This document shows positions 8,522-17,251 of a stretch of 64,000 bases of DNA, piece after piece. The stretch lies in the NCBI GenBank assembly GCA_035363115.1, contig DAOSEM010000003.1, forward strand, positions 310,001 through 374,000, given 5' to 3'. Source of the DNA: Syntrophales bacterium. Lineage in GTDB: Bacteria > Desulfobacterota > Syntrophia > Syntrophales > PHBD01. Both the position numbers and the translations under genes were made by a program. Under the pieces are notes generated by a model. That model was given only the letters and a program-made list of their open reading frames with translations. It did not search any database and was not told where the DNA came from. Every line of letters starts with the position of its first letter. The stretch's first letter is position 1.

Positions 8522-9078
8522 CGGCCGGCCCCCCCGTCGACGGATTCGAGAAAGCGGAACCCGGCATCAAAGGCTTTCCGGTTCGAATCGTGCATCGCCT
8601 TCTTCTTGCTTCCCATGATGGTCTCCAGGCTCTTCATGTATGTCTCCGGCCGGATGATCCCCGTCTTCTGCAGGAAAGCCCCCATCATGACGACATTGGC
8701 GGCCCTCGGGTTGCCGACTTCCTCCGCCATCTCCGCGCAGGGAACGGCGTAGAAGGTGATGTCCCGGCGGGTCGGCCGGGTCTCGATGATGGATGCGTTC
8801 AGGAACAGGATGCCGCCCTTGGCCAGTCGGTTCTGGAACGTGTAAAGGGATGGCGCGTTCATGACGACCAGGTAATCCGGCTCCGAGGCGATGGGGGAGG
8901 CGATTTCCTCATCCCCCAGGGAGATCGTACAGTTGGCCGTTCCGCCTCGCATCTCGGCGCCATAGGCGGGCAGGTAGGTTACGTGAAAACCTTGCGACAT
9001 GGCCCCATGGGCGAGGCTGTAGCCCATCATGAGTACGCCCTGGCCGCCGAAACCCGAGAAGATGGTCTTGACGTTCAT
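8518..9078 (-). CDS. korC: 2-oxoacid:ferredoxin oxidoreductase, gamma subunit
   Basis: This is the gamma subunit of a four-part 2-oxoacid:ferredoxin oxidoreductase, which decarboxylates an oxoacid to its acyl-CoA and reduces ferredoxin. The 186-residue product carries the family start FSGFGGQGVLMMGYSLAHGA and the segment YGAEMRGGTANCTI. The start MNVKTIFSGFGGQG is set by its four-base ATGA overlap with korB; an in-frame extension upstream lies within korB and is not conserved. The substrate is likely 2-oxoglutarate or a branched-chain oxoacid; sequence alone does not settle this. Confidence 0.93.
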   Translation of the reverse strand: MNVKTIFSGFGGQGVLMMGYSLAHGAMSQGFHVTYLPAYGAEMRGGTANCTISLGDEEIASPIASEPDYLVVMNAPSLYTFQNRLAKGGILFLNASIIETRPTRRDITFYAVPCAEMAEEVGNPRAANVVMMGAFLQKTGIIRPETYMKSLETIMGSKKKAMHDSNRKAFDAGFRFLESVDGGAGR

Positions 9079-9842
9079 GACTGCTTCTCCTTCCCGGCTT
9101 CTTTGGCGCCGATGTCCTTGAGGACACCCAGGGGGAATTCCTTCGTCATGACCTCGTCGATCCACTTGCAGGCGTCAACGGCGCTCATCTTCCAGTTCGT
9201 GGGGCAGGGGGAGAGGATTTCCACCATGCTGAAACCGCGGTTGTCCATCTGATACTGGAAGGCCTTCCGAATGGACCGTTTGGTCTTCATGACCGCGGCG
9301 GGACTGTTGACGGCGCAGCGCTCTATGTAGGCCGACCCCCTGAGCTGGGCAAGGATCTCGCTGATCCGTACGGGGTATCCGTCCAGCAGCGGGGTCCGGC
9401 CCGGGGGGGACGTCGTGGTCTTCTGTCCGAGGATGGTTGTAGGGGCCATCTGGCCGCCCGTCATCCCGTAGACCGCGTTGTTGATGAAAATGATGGTGAT
9501 GTTTTCTCCCCGGTTGGCGGCATGGAAGCTCTCGGCGGTGCCGATGGCCGCGAGGTCGCCGTCGCCCTGGTACGAAAAGACGAGGTGTTTCGGCAGGACT
9601 CGCTTGACCCCCGTGGCCAGGGCCGGTCCGCGGCCGTGGGGAGCCTCGATCATGTCGATATCAAAGTAGAAGTATGCCAGAACGGCACATCCCGCCGGGG
9701 GAACGCCGATGGAACTGCCGCGCATGTCCATTTCGTCGATGACTTCGGCCACCAGACGATGGACGATGCTGTGCCCGCACCCCGGACAGTAATGGTAGGG
9801 GGCGGCTTTGAGGCTTCTGGGTCTTCCGAAGATCTTTTTCAT
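9075..9842 (-). CDS. korB: 2-oxoacid:ferredoxin oxidoreductase, beta (thiamine diphosphate) subunit
   Basis: The beta subunit holds thiamine diphosphate and part of the active site. The 255-residue protein has HYCPGCGHS at residues 17-25 and the thiamine/Mg2+ motif GDGDLAAIGTAES followed by NNAVYGMTGGQ. It starts MKKIFGRPRSLKAAP. It lies 33 bases after korA and overlaps korC. In strict anaerobes such complexes may run either oxidatively or, with reduced ferredoxin, in carboxylation. Confidence 0.95.
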   Translation of the reverse strand: MKKIFGRPRSLKAAPYHYCPGCGHSIVHRLVAEVIDEMDMRGSSIGVPPAGCAVLAYFYFDIDMIEAPHGRGPALATGVKRVLPKHLVFSYQGDGDLAAIGTAESFHAANRGENITIIFINNAVYGMTGGQMAPTTILGQKTTTSPPGRTPLLDGYPVRISEILAQLRGSAYIERCAVNSPAAVMKTKRSIRKAFQYQMDNRGFSMVEILSPCPTNWKMSAVDACKWIDEVMTKEFPLGVLKDIGAKEAGKEKQS

Positions 9843-9875
9843 GACTTGTCGGATCCTTGACAGGCTGGTCCGGGA

Positions 9876-10988
9876 TTATGGTCCGAACGGACCTTCCACA
9901 ACCTTGAATCGGAGGAAGCGATCCACGTAGGCATCCTTCTGCGGATACCGGCGGGATACGACGTTGGACAGTTCCGCCGGAGTCGGGACGACACCGCCGG
10001 GACGACCGAAGAAATCGATGTTGGCGAATCCCTGGAGGGCAAGGCGGACGTCGTCCAGCATCTGTCCCGTGCTCATCTCGAAGACGATGAAGTGCTTGAT
10101 ATGCTCCGACAGCTCCCGGAGTTCGCGGGTGGGAAAAGGCCACAGGCTGATGGGGCGGAACAGCCCCACCTTCAGGTCCATGCCGCGGAGGCGACGGATG
10201 GCGCCCTTGGCGACCCGGGCGGCGGTTCCATAGGCGACGATCATCATCTCCGCGTCCTTCGCCTCGTGGATTTCACAGCGGGTCTCCTGTCGGCTGATCA
10301 GGTTGTATTTCCGGGCCAGCTTCCAGTTGTGCTCCTCCATCTCGATGGCGTCCAGAATGAGTCCACGGATGAACTTGCTCTTTCCGTCGCCCGCCCCCTT
10401 CAGGACATAGCAATCCGGGTACTGCCGGGGCTTGGGTTTCCGGAACACCACGGGCTCCATCATCTGGCCCATCATTCCGTCGGCGAGGATCATGACCGGC
10501 GTCCGGTACTTGTCCGCCAGGTCGAAGGCGTCCATGGTCAGGTCCGCCAATTCCTGGCCCGTGGCGGGTGCCAGGACGATCGTCCGGTAGTCGCCATGAC
10601 CGCCCCCGCGGGTGGCCTGGAAATAGTCACCCTGGGAGGGTCGGATGTTCCCCAGACCGGGGCCGCCGCGCATCATGTTGACGATCACGCCGGGAAGTTC
10701 GCAGGCGGCCATGGAGGAGATGCCTTCCTGCTTGAGGGATATGCCAGGGCTGGAGGACGATGTCATCGCCCGGGCTCCGGCGGCGCTGGCTCCGGCGATC
10801 ATGTTGATCGCGGCGATCTCGCTCTCCGACTGGATGAAAACACCGCCATCCGCCTTGCGGAGGTTCTCCGCCATGTACTCCGTCAACTCGTTCTGGGGGG
10901 TGATGGGATAACCGGCATAGAAGCAGCAGCCCGCACGGATGGCGGCCTCGCCGATCACGCAGTTTCCCTGCATCAGGACCTTATTCAC
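9876..10988 (-). CDS. korA: 2-oxoacid:ferredoxin oxidoreductase, alpha subunit
   Basis: The alpha subunit carries the pyrimidine-binding and transketolase-type domains. Its 370 residues begin MNKVLMQGNCVIGEAAIRAG and include CCFYAGYPITPQNELTEYM and the segment SSSPGISLKQEGI. Both are hallmarks of the KorA/VorA family. It overlaps the ferredoxin gene by eight bases, giving the order korD-korA-korB-korC-ACT. Length and motif order are complete. Confidence 0.95.
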   Translation of the reverse strand: MNKVLMQGNCVIGEAAIRAGCCFYAGYPITPQNELTEYMAENLRKADGGVFIQSESEIAAINMIAGASAAGARAMTSSSSPGISLKQEGISSMAACELPGVIVNMMRGGPGLGNIRPSQGDYFQATRGGGHGDYRTIVLAPATGQELADLTMDAFDLADKYRTPVMILADGMMGQMMEPVVFRKPKPRQYPDCYVLKGAGDGKSKFIRGLILDAIEMEEHNWKLARKYNLISRQETRCEIHEAKDAEMMIVAYGTAARVAKGAIRRLRGMDLKVGLFRPISLWPFPTRELRELSEHIKHFIVFEMSTGQMLDDVRLALQGFANIDFFGRPGGVVPTPAELSNVVSRRYPQKDAYVDRFLRFKVVEGPFGP

Positions 10989-11196
10989 GGTACACCTCGA
11001 TGGCCACCTCCGGACAGATCACGCCGCACAGGGCGCAGCCGGTGCATTTACCGTCCTCCACCGCCTCCACGGGGCGGTACCCTTTCTGGTTGAATTCCTT
11101 GCCCGGATGTATGTTTCCCTGCTTGCAGGCCTGGATGCAGAGGTGGCATTCCTTGCACAGGTTCCGGTCAATGACGATCTTTCCCTTCGGTGCCAT
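10981..11196 (-). CDS. korD: 2-oxoacid:ferredoxin oxidoreductase, delta (2[4Fe-4S] ferredoxin) subunit
   Basis: This 71-residue ferredoxin-type subunit passes electrons from the catalytic subunits to free ferredoxin. It has two cluster motifs, CKECHLCIQACKQG and CTGCALCGVICPE, with the usual Cys-x2-Cys-x2-Cys-x3-Cys spacing. ACAGGAGACGG precedes the ATG. It is the first gene of the kor operon. Confidence 0.94.
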   Translation of the reverse strand: MAPKGKIVIDRNLCKECHLCIQACKQGNIHPGKEFNQKGYRPVEAVEDGKCTGCALCGVICPEVAIEVYRE

Positions 11197-11282
11197 TCCG
11201 TCTCCTGTAGGGGGGAGAATAGGTACAAAACAGGAGGGCCTTTATTCAAAAACCGGCCCGAAAGTCAAGGCGAAACTTCGGA

Positions 11283-11786
11283 TCAGATCCTTGCCACCTG
11301 GAAGCCCTCCAGCCGGATTGCCACGGAACGCTGAAGGAGCTCAATGGAAACCACGAACATCTCCTGCTGGTAGTCGGCCTTCAGGACGACGCCCTCGATG
11401 CCTAGGAAAGGGCCGTCGACAATGCAGGCCCGCTCTCCCACCTTCGGGTACTGGATCTGCCGGATTTCCACGCGGGAGGTAACCAGGCGCTGGATGGCGT
11501 CGATCTTGTCGTCTGGAACGGGGATCGGATCCTGGCCGTTCGGCCGGCCGAGGATGCGCACGACGCCGGCCGTCTTGAGGATGTCGAGGCGGGTCTGGTT
11601 GTCCATCTCGGCTGTTTCGGCAAAGATGTATCCCGAAAACATGGGGATATGGATCTTTTTCCGCCGGTCTTTGCGTTTGCTCCATACCTCCATTTTCGGC
11701 AGAAAGGCGTGGATTGCCTTCTGGGTCAGCCCCAGGAGGACCTTGTCTTCGTGCCGGCTTTTGGTATGGATGGCATACCAGGGCAT
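11283..11786 (-). CDS. NusG-like specialised transcription factor (RfaH/UpxY/LoaP type)
   Basis: This 167-residue NusG paralogue has an N-terminal NGN domain (WYAIHTKSRHEDKVLLGL, then MFSGYIFAE) and a C-terminal KOW-like domain (VGERACIVDGPFLGIEGVV). Proteins of this kind bind RNA polymerase on selected operons and suppress termination, often in polysaccharide or secondary-metabolite clusters. It follows ribD by 13 bases on the same strand. The nearest sugar-nucleotide genes are the divergent rmlA/rmlC pair, so a link to surface polysaccharide is possible. Its true targets are unknown. It is not housekeeping NusG, which normally sits beside secE and rplK. Confidence 0.85.
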   Translation of the reverse strand: MPWYAIHTKSRHEDKVLLGLTQKAIHAFLPKMEVWSKRKDRRKKIHIPMFSGYIFAETAEMDNQTRLDILKTAGVVRILGRPNGQDPIPVPDDKIDAIQRLVTSRVEIRQIQYPKVGERACIVDGPFLGIEGVVLKADYQQEMFVVSIELLQRSVAIRLEGFQVARI

Positions 11787-11799
11787 GTCCTGGGAGTCC

Positions 11800-12951
11800 T
11801 TATTTTTGTAAGTTTTCAGAATTGCCGGAGAGAACGTCCGGAGTTCTCGGCGGCATCGGACGGTCCCGGAGGCGGCCGTCGAAGATCATGTCGTCTCCCC
11901 GCCGGAAGATCCTTCGCCAGGTGAGCCCGAGGGAATCCTCCATCTTTTTAATGCCCAGGTCTCCCACCGCTTCGATCCCCCTGCCTACGATCTTCGGAGC
12001 GACCACGACGACAATCCGGTCTGCCAAGCGTTCCCGAAGGACCGACGTGATCACCCCCGCTCCGCCCTCCACGAGCACCGACGTGATTCCCTTGCGTCCC
12101 AGAGCCATAAAGAGATTGTACAGATCGACATGGCCCGCCGCATCTTTTGAAACCTGCAAAACATCAGCGCCCTTCCGCCTGATCTGATCGATCTTCCGTC
12201 GGGAGGCACGTTCGGTAACGGCGACGAGGGTCCCTGCGGTGCTCAGATCCTGAAGAATCCGGGCCTCAGAGGGAATACGCAGGGAGCCGTCGACAACGAT
12301 CCGGAGAGGGTTGCGTCCCCTCACCAGGCGGACTGTCAGTTCCGGATCGTCCGCCAGGACGGTTCCGGCTCCGACGAGAATCGCATCGTGGACGCTGCGC
12401 AGGCGATGGGCGAATGCGAGGGAGGGGGGAGAGCTGATCCAGCGCGAATGGCCGGTACAGGTGGCGATCCGGCCGTCCAGCGTCTGGGCGAATTTCAGCG
12501 TGACGAAGGGTTGCCCCGTTTCCATATACTTGAAGAAGCGCTCGTTCAGCGCGCGGCATCGGGATTCCAGGACACCCACGGTTGTCCGGATGCCGGCCCG
12601 CTCCAGGGCGGCGATTCCGGCGCCTGCAACAAGGGGATTCGGATCCTTCGTGCCGATGACGACGCGGGCCGGTTTGTGTTTTGTCAGAGCTTCAACGCAC
12701 GGTGGGGTCCGGCCGTAATGACTGCATGGTTCCAGCGTGACATAGACGGTCGCCCCCTCGACAGGCTCCGAGGCCGCTTGAAGAGCGTTGATCTCCGCAT
12801 GTTCTCTGCCGCAGCATCGGTGGTACCCTTCTCCGATGATCCGGCCGCCCCGGACGATGACGGCGCCCACCATCGGATTTGGAGTGACCCGGCATTCGCC
12901 TCTCCCTGCAAGGGAAAGGGCTCTCTGCATATAACGTTCGTCGCTGTTCAT
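11800..12951 (-). CDS. ribD: Bifunctional riboflavin biosynthesis deaminase/reductase RibD
   Basis: This catalyses two steps of riboflavin synthesis: deamination of the diaminopyrimidine and reduction of its ribose. The 383-residue protein has an N-terminal deaminase (residues 1-145) with zinc ligands in HAEINAL and EPCSHYGRTPPC. The C-terminal NADPH reductase (about 150-365) includes KFAQTLDGRIA and VDGSLRIP. No FMN riboswitch is visible upstream, and no other rib gene is present in the window. It heads a short operon with the NusG-like gene and is divergent from rmlA. Confidence 0.96.
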   Translation of the reverse strand: MNSDERYMQRALSLAGRGECRVTPNPMVGAVIVRGGRIIGEGYHRCCGREHAEINALQAASEPVEGATVYVTLEPCSHYGRTPPCVEALTKHKPARVVIGTKDPNPLVAGAGIAALERAGIRTTVGVLESRCRALNERFFKYMETGQPFVTLKFAQTLDGRIATCTGHSRWISSPPSLAFAHRLRSVHDAILVGAGTVLADDPELTVRLVRGRNPLRIVVDGSLRIPSEARILQDLSTAGTLVAVTERASRRKIDQIRRKGADVLQVSKDAAGHVDLYNLFMALGRKGITSVLVEGGAGVITSVLRERLADRIVVVVAPKIVGRGIEAVGDLGIKKMEDSLGLTWRRIFRRGDDMIFDGRLRDRPMPPRTPDVLSGNSENLQK

Positions 12952-13023
12952 CCGGATCTTCTCCTTCGCTGCCGCGGTCGCCGACCTATATCACGCGCGG
13001 CCTGGAAGGAAAAATGCTTTTTG

Positions 13024-13052
13024 TTGGGCATCCGGGGGATTTATGGTATACA
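13024..13052 (+). promoter_or_regulatory. Candidate promoter for the sugar-nucleotide genes
   Basis: TTGGGC, a 17-base spacer and TATACA lie 45 bases before the nucleotidyltransferase gene. The -10 is good and the -35 weak. Confidence 0.35.
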
Positions 13053-13096
13053 TCCCGCGCCATTGAAAGAACCGGTGTAATGAAAGGAGACTCTGC

Positions 13097-13828
13097 ATGA
13101 AAGGGATTGTCCTGGCGGGAGGGCTGGGGACCCGGATGTTTCCCCTGACCAAGGTGACCAACAAGCATCTCCTGCCCGTCTATAACGAACCGATGATTTA
13201 TTATCCCATCAAGACCCTCGTCAATGCGGGCATCGACGAGATCCTGATCGTGACAGGCGGCGGGAATTCAGGCGATTTTCTCAGGCTGCTGGGCAACGGC
13301 AAGGACTTCGGACTCAGGCACATCAACTATACCTACCAGGAAGGAGAAGGGGGCATTGCCGCCGCCCTGAGCCTGGCGGAGTACTTTGCCGATGATGACC
13401 GCATCATCGTCATCCTGGGCGACAACGTCATTGAGAAAAACATCCACCAGGCCGTACAGGCCTTCCGGGAGCAGAAGGAAGGTGCCCGGATCCTGCTCAA
13501 GGAAGTTTCCGATCCCCAGCGGTTCGGGGTTCCCGTGTTCGAAGGGGACCGCATCGTCCGAGTGGAAGAGAAGCCGGCGAATCCGGCTTCTTCGTATGCC
13601 GTCATCGGCATTTATATGTACGACCGCCGCGTGTTTGATTTCATCAAGACCCTGAAGCCTTCCCAGCGGGGGGAGCTGGAGATCACCGACGTGAACAACT
13701 TCTACATCCGGGAAGGAAAGATGGAGTGGAACATCCTGGACGGCTGGTGGTCCGATGCGGGTACCTTCGAATCCCTTCTCTATGCCTCCAATATGGTGGC
13801 CAAGACGGGGGCGAACCGCCTTGCGTGA
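13097..13828 (+). CDS. rmlA: Short-form glucose-1-phosphate thymidylyltransferase (RmlA-like)
   Basis: This enzyme joins a sugar 1-phosphate to a nucleoside triphosphate, probably forming dTDP-glucose for deoxysugar synthesis. The 243-residue protein starts with the nucleotide-binding motif MKGIVLAGGLGTRMFPLTK. It also has GDNVIEKNI (metal-binding Asp), VEEKPANPASS and WWSDAGTFESL. It lacks the C-terminal allosteric part of the roughly 290-residue Escherichia coli RmlA, so it belongs to the short class, whose nucleotide preference varies. AAAGGAGACTCTGC precedes the ATG. The RmlC-like gene follows. No rmlB or rmlD is nearby. Confidence 0.88.
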   Translation: MKGIVLAGGLGTRMFPLTKVTNKHLLPVYNEPMIYYPIKTLVNAGIDEILIVTGGGNSGDFLRLLGNGKDFGLRHINYTYQEGEGGIAAALSLAEYFADDDRIIVILGDNVIEKNIHQAVQAFREQKEGARILLKEVSDPQRFGVPVFEGDRIVRVEEKPANPASSYAVIGIYMYDRRVFDFIKTLKPSQRGELEITDVNNFYIREGKMEWNILDGWWSDAGTFESLLYASNMVAKTGANRLA

Positions 13829-13861
13829 AGGGGTGGGATGGAAAGTGAATGGAGAGGCGTC

Positions 13862-14317
13862 ATGATCGACGGCGTCAAGATCAAGAAGCTCAAGGTGATC
13901 CCCGACGAGCGGGGACGGCTCATGGAGATCCTCCGTGCGGACGACGATATGTTCCGGACCTTCGGACAGGTCTACATGACCACCGCCTATCCCGGGGTTG
14001 TCAAAGGCTGGCATTATCACAAGGAGCAGTCGGACAACATGGCCGTCGTCCGAGGGATGATGAAGATCGTTCTCTACGATTCCCGAAAGGATTCCCCGAC
14101 CTGCGGGGAAGTGAATCAGTTCTTTGCCGGGGAGCACAACCCCATCCTGGTCCACATTCCACCTTACGTCTACCACGGCTTCAAGTGCATCTCCGGGGAG
14201 GAAGCGATCGTGGTGAACGTGCCCGACCGGGTGTACCGCTACGACGACCCGGATGAATACCGGGCCGATCCCCATAACAACGACATTCCGTACAGCTGGG
14301 ACCGGAAGGACGGATAG
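13862..14317 (+). CDS. dTDP-4-dehydrorhamnose 3,5-epimerase-like cupin (RmlC family)
   Basis: This is a cupin-fold sugar-nucleotide epimerase of 151 residues. Conserved stretches are PDERGRLMEILRADD, GVVKGWHYHKEQ (catalytic His region) and PPYVYHGFKCIS. The ATG at 13862 has GGAGAGG seven bases upstream and opens directly into the fold (MIDGVKIKKLK). An in-frame ATG at 13838 would add eight residues and cannot be excluded. Pairing with an RmlA-like gene fits dTDP-deoxysugar synthesis. The exact product is not determined because the 4,6-dehydratase and reductase are elsewhere. Confidence 0.86.
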   Translation: MIDGVKIKKLKVIPDERGRLMEILRADDDMFRTFGQVYMTTAYPGVVKGWHYHKEQSDNMAVVRGMMKIVLYDSRKDSPTCGEVNQFFAGEHNPILVHIPPYVYHGFKCISGEEAIVVNVPDRVYRYDDPDEYRADPHNNDIPYSWDRKDG

Positions 14318-14329
14318 CGAAAGGCGACC

Positions 14330-15100
14330 ATGGCCGTATTCATGGACATCTTCATCACGGTCGCGGCAGCCTGCATCGGCAGCTTTCTCAACGTCTGCAT
14401 CGCCCGGATGCCCGTCGAAGGACAGTCCATCGTGAAGCCCGCGTCGCGGTGCCCCCGGTGCGGGCACCCGATTCGCATCTACGATAACATCCCGATCATC
14501 AGCTGGCTGATTTTGAGGGGGAAATGCCGGGACTGCGGAGAGCCCATCTCCTTCCGGTATCCCCTGGTGGAGGCGTTGACGGCCCTGCTGGGGTGGCTGC
14601 TTTTCAACATGTTCGGCCTCGGCCTCCCCTTTCTGGCTGCCTTCGTGTTTGTCTGTGCCCTCATCGTCATCACCTTCATCGACCTGGACCACCAGATCAT
14701 CCCCCATGCGATCACCCTGCCCGGGATTCCGCTCTGTCTCCTGGCGGCCGTCTTCATCATGCGGGTCCCGGTGGTGGATTCGTTTCTGGGGATCATGATC
14801 GGAGCGGGCACCCTCTATTTCGTGGCGGTGTACTTTGAGGCCATTACGGGAAAAGAGGGCATGGGCGGCGGAGACGTCAACCTGCTGGCCATGCTGGGCG
14901 CTTTTTTCGGCTGGAAATCATTGCTCTTCATTATTCTGGCGAGTTCCTTCACCGGAGCGCTGGCCGGGGTAGGATACATCCTGCTGAAAAAGAAGGGCCG
15001 GGAGACTCCCATCCCGTTCGGCCCTTTCCTCTGCCTTGGGGCCCTGGGTTATCTTTTTGCCGGGGAGCCTTTTCTGCGCTGGCTCCTGACGCGCGCGTAA
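14330..15100 (+). CDS. pilD: Prepilin leader peptidase/N-methyltransferase (A24)
   Basis: This inner-membrane aspartic protease cleaves and methylates type IV prepilins and type II pseudopilins. The 256-residue protein has the N-terminal domain with two zinc-type cysteine pairs (CPRCGHP and CRDCGEP) and several membrane helices. One catalytic Asp is in TFIDLDHQIIP and the other in EGMGGGDVNLLA. It follows the epimerase by 12 bases. The only other pilus or secretion gene here is the PilB/GspE ATPase at about 53 kb. Confidence 0.96.
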   Translation: MAVFMDIFITVAAACIGSFLNVCIARMPVEGQSIVKPASRCPRCGHPIRIYDNIPIISWLILRGKCRDCGEPISFRYPLVEALTALLGWLLFNMFGLGLPFLAAFVFVCALIVITFIDLDHQIIPHAITLPGIPLCLLAAVFIMRVPVVDSFLGIMIGAGTLYFVAVYFEAITGKEGMGGGDVNLLAMLGAFFGWKSLLFIILASSFTGALAGVGYILLKKKGRETPIPFGPFLCLGALGYLFAGEPFLRWLLTRA

Positions 15101-15228
15101 GGCTCAAAAAGGCTTGACTTCATCGGGTGGTGCGGATAGATGTATCGCCCGAGCGGTAAGGAATCGGCGCCTGTTGCGGGTTGATTTCCGGACGCGAAGT
15201 TGATCGAAGGCTGAAAAGGGGGATCTCA

Positions 15229-15399
15229 ATGGGAACGGATAAAAAATACTGTGCGATCTGTGCGTGGCGAGGCACCTGCCAGAAGCGGTTCAGCGTCTCG
15301 ACGGATTCCTCGGGGAACGTGCATTGTCCCGATTACACGAGGGATCTGGCGATCAAGGACCAGGATATCGAAACGGCGAAGAAGAAATTCGACGGATAG
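15229..15399 (+). CDS. Small Cys-containing conserved hypothetical protein
   Basis: The 56-residue soluble protein begins MGTDKKYCAICAWRGTC and has four cysteines: CAIC, one in GTC and one in HCPDY. These could form a small metal site. The rest is charged and likely helical (DLAIKDQDIETAKKKFDG). AAAGGGGGATCTCA precedes the ATG, and an in-frame ATG at 15181 is also open. It has its own terminator. I recognise no named family; function is unknown. Confidence 0.6.
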   Translation: MGTDKKYCAICAWRGTCQKRFSVSTDSSGNVHCPDYTRDLAIKDQDIETAKKKFDG

Positions 15400-15486
15400 G
15401 AACGGACCCCCGGCGGGATCCGGGCCTGAAAGCATTGGATTTCTCGATGCGGATCCCAATGGTGAGTTTCTGAACCAGCAGTTTTG

Positions 15487-15514
15487 AAAAGGTTGGCCCC
15501 GTGCCAGCCTTTTT
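15487..15514 (+). terminator. Rho-independent terminator after the 56-residue protein
   Basis: AAAAGGTTGGC pairs with GCCAGCCTTTT (one mismatch) around CCCGT and is followed by a T-run. Confidence 0.8.
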
Positions 15515-15548
15515 GCTGTCCTGAAGGGGATATTATTTAAAAACCGGT

Positions 15549-17213
15549 ATGAAACGAACGCTGCAAAACATGCTCTCCGAGGCCCTGACGGCCTCTTTCC
15601 GGGAAGGGCTCCTGCCGTCGTGTGACGTTCCCGTCCTTGAAGTGGACTGGACGAAAGACCCCGTCCACGGTGACTATGCCTCCAACGCGGCCATGGTCCT
15701 GGCCTCCCGCCTGAAGAGAAAGCCGCGCCAGATCGCGGAGATCCTCGTGGCGAAGCTCGGCGATTCCGGGGGTGTCATTCAGAAGATGGAAATCGCCGGT
15801 CCCGGTTTCATCAACTTTTTCGTTGCGCCGGTCCAATGGTACCAGAAGCTCGGGGAGGTTGAGGAGAGGGGTGAACGGTACGGAATGTCGGACCTCGGAC
15901 GGAACCGGAGAATGCAGGTTGAATTCGTCAGTGCCAATCCGACCGGGCCCCTGCACATCGGGCATGCCCGCGGTGCCGTGGTGGGTGACGTCGTCGCAAA
16001 CATCCTTGCCGCCACCGGGCACTCGGTTTTCCGGGAGTACTACATCAACGATGCGGGCAACCAGATGAACAACCTGGGGCGCTCCGTTTATTACCGATAC
16101 CTGCAACTCCTGGGAGAGGACGTCATATTCCCGGAAAACGGGTACCAGGGAGATTACATCACGGAACTCGCCCGGGAGATCCTGGACCGGGACGGCGATC
16201 GCTACCGGACCTTGGGAGAACAGGAGTCCGTGCCGCTCCTGTCTTCCGACGCCGGTGGCGTGATCCTGGAGGGGATCAAGGACGACCTGAAGGCCTTCGG
16301 CGTGGTTTTCGATCTCTATTTCAGCGAACGGGAACTCTACAAGGACGATGGTGTTGCAAGACTTCTTGAGGAGTTGAAGCAAAAGGGATTCATCTACGAA
16401 GAGGAAGGCACCCTTTGGTTCCGGACGACCTCGTATGGAGATGAGAAGGACCGGGTGGTGGTGCGTCAGAACGGCGAGCCGACGTATTTTGCCGCCGACA
16501 TCGCCTATCACAGGAACAAGTTCGCCCGGGGGTTCGATACGGTCATCGACATCTGGGGTGCCGATCACCACGGATACATTCCACGGATGATGGCTGGCGT
16601 CCAGGCCATCGGTCACGAGCGCGAAGCACTACAGGTGATCCTCGTGCAACTCGTCAACCTGCTCCGCGACGGGAAACCGGTGGCCATGTCCACCCGGGCC
16701 GGCGAGTTCGTTACGCTCAGGCAGGTTGTCGACGAGGTGGGGAAGGACGCGGCCCGGTACAATTTCCTCATGCGCCGCTCCGACAGCCACCTTGATTTCG
16801 ATCTGGAAGTGGCGAAGCGCCAGTCCAACGAGAACCCCGTTTATTACGTCCAGTACGCCCATGCCCGGATCTGTAGCATCTTCAGGACCGCGGTGGAACG
16901 GAATGTCGTCAGGCCCGTGCGCCGGGAGGTGGATCCGTCGGCCCTGAATCTGGACGAGGAAATTGCCCTCATCAAGACGATTGTCCGCTATCCGGAGGTC
17001 GTGGAAGCGGCGTCCCTGACCCTGGAACCGCACCGCCTGACCTTTTATCTGAACGATCTCGCAGGGTTGTTTCACAGTTACTACAACCGGAACAAGGTGC
17101 TTTCCGAGGACGAGTCCCTGAGCAGGGCGCGTCTCTTCCTGGTCGCCTGTATCCAGACGGTGATCCAAAACGGATTGAACCTGCTCGGTGTGGCGGCGCC
17201 CGAAGCGATGTAA
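15549..17213 (+). CDS. argS: Arginyl-tRNA synthetase
   Basis: This class I synthetase charges tRNA-Arg. The 554-residue product has the tRNA D-loop-binding N-terminal domain (1-110), the HIGH motif in PTGPLHIGHARGAVVG, and a KMSK-equivalent AMSTRAGEFVTL. The C-terminal helical DALR anticodon-binding domain begins near residue 430. Motif order and length are normal. No T-box or other leader element was seen upstream. The SPOR-domain gene follows 38 bases later. Confidence 0.97.
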   Translation: MKRTLQNMLSEALTASFREGLLPSCDVPVLEVDWTKDPVHGDYASNAAMVLASRLKRKPRQIAEILVAKLGDSGGVIQKMEIAGPGFINFFVAPVQWYQKLGEVEERGERYGMSDLGRNRRMQVEFVSANPTGPLHIGHARGAVVGDVVANILAATGHSVFREYYINDAGNQMNNLGRSVYYRYLQLLGEDVIFPENGYQGDYITELAREILDRDGDRYRTLGEQESVPLLSSDAGGVILEGIKDDLKAFGVVFDLYFSERELYKDDGVARLLEELKQKGFIYEEEGTLWFRTTSYGDEKDRVVVRQNGEPTYFAADIAYHRNKFARGFDTVIDIWGADHHGYIPRMMAGVQAIGHEREALQVILVQLVNLLRDGKPVAMSTRAGEFVTLRQVVDEVGKDAARYNFLMRRSDSHLDFDLEVAKRQSNENPVYYVQYAHARICSIFRTAVERNVVRPVRREVDPSALNLDEEIALIKTIVRYPEVVEAASLTLEPHRLTFYLNDLAGLFHSYYNRNKVLSEDESLSRARLFLVACIQTVIQNGLNLLGVAAPEAM

Positions 17214-17251
17214 CATCCGGTTTTTCCCGCAGCGGCAAGGAGAACGGCGGC

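Noticed and set aside
12952..13096. FMN riboswitch before ribD
   Set aside because: The 145-base divergent gap is too short and lacks the conserved FMN-aptamer stretches.
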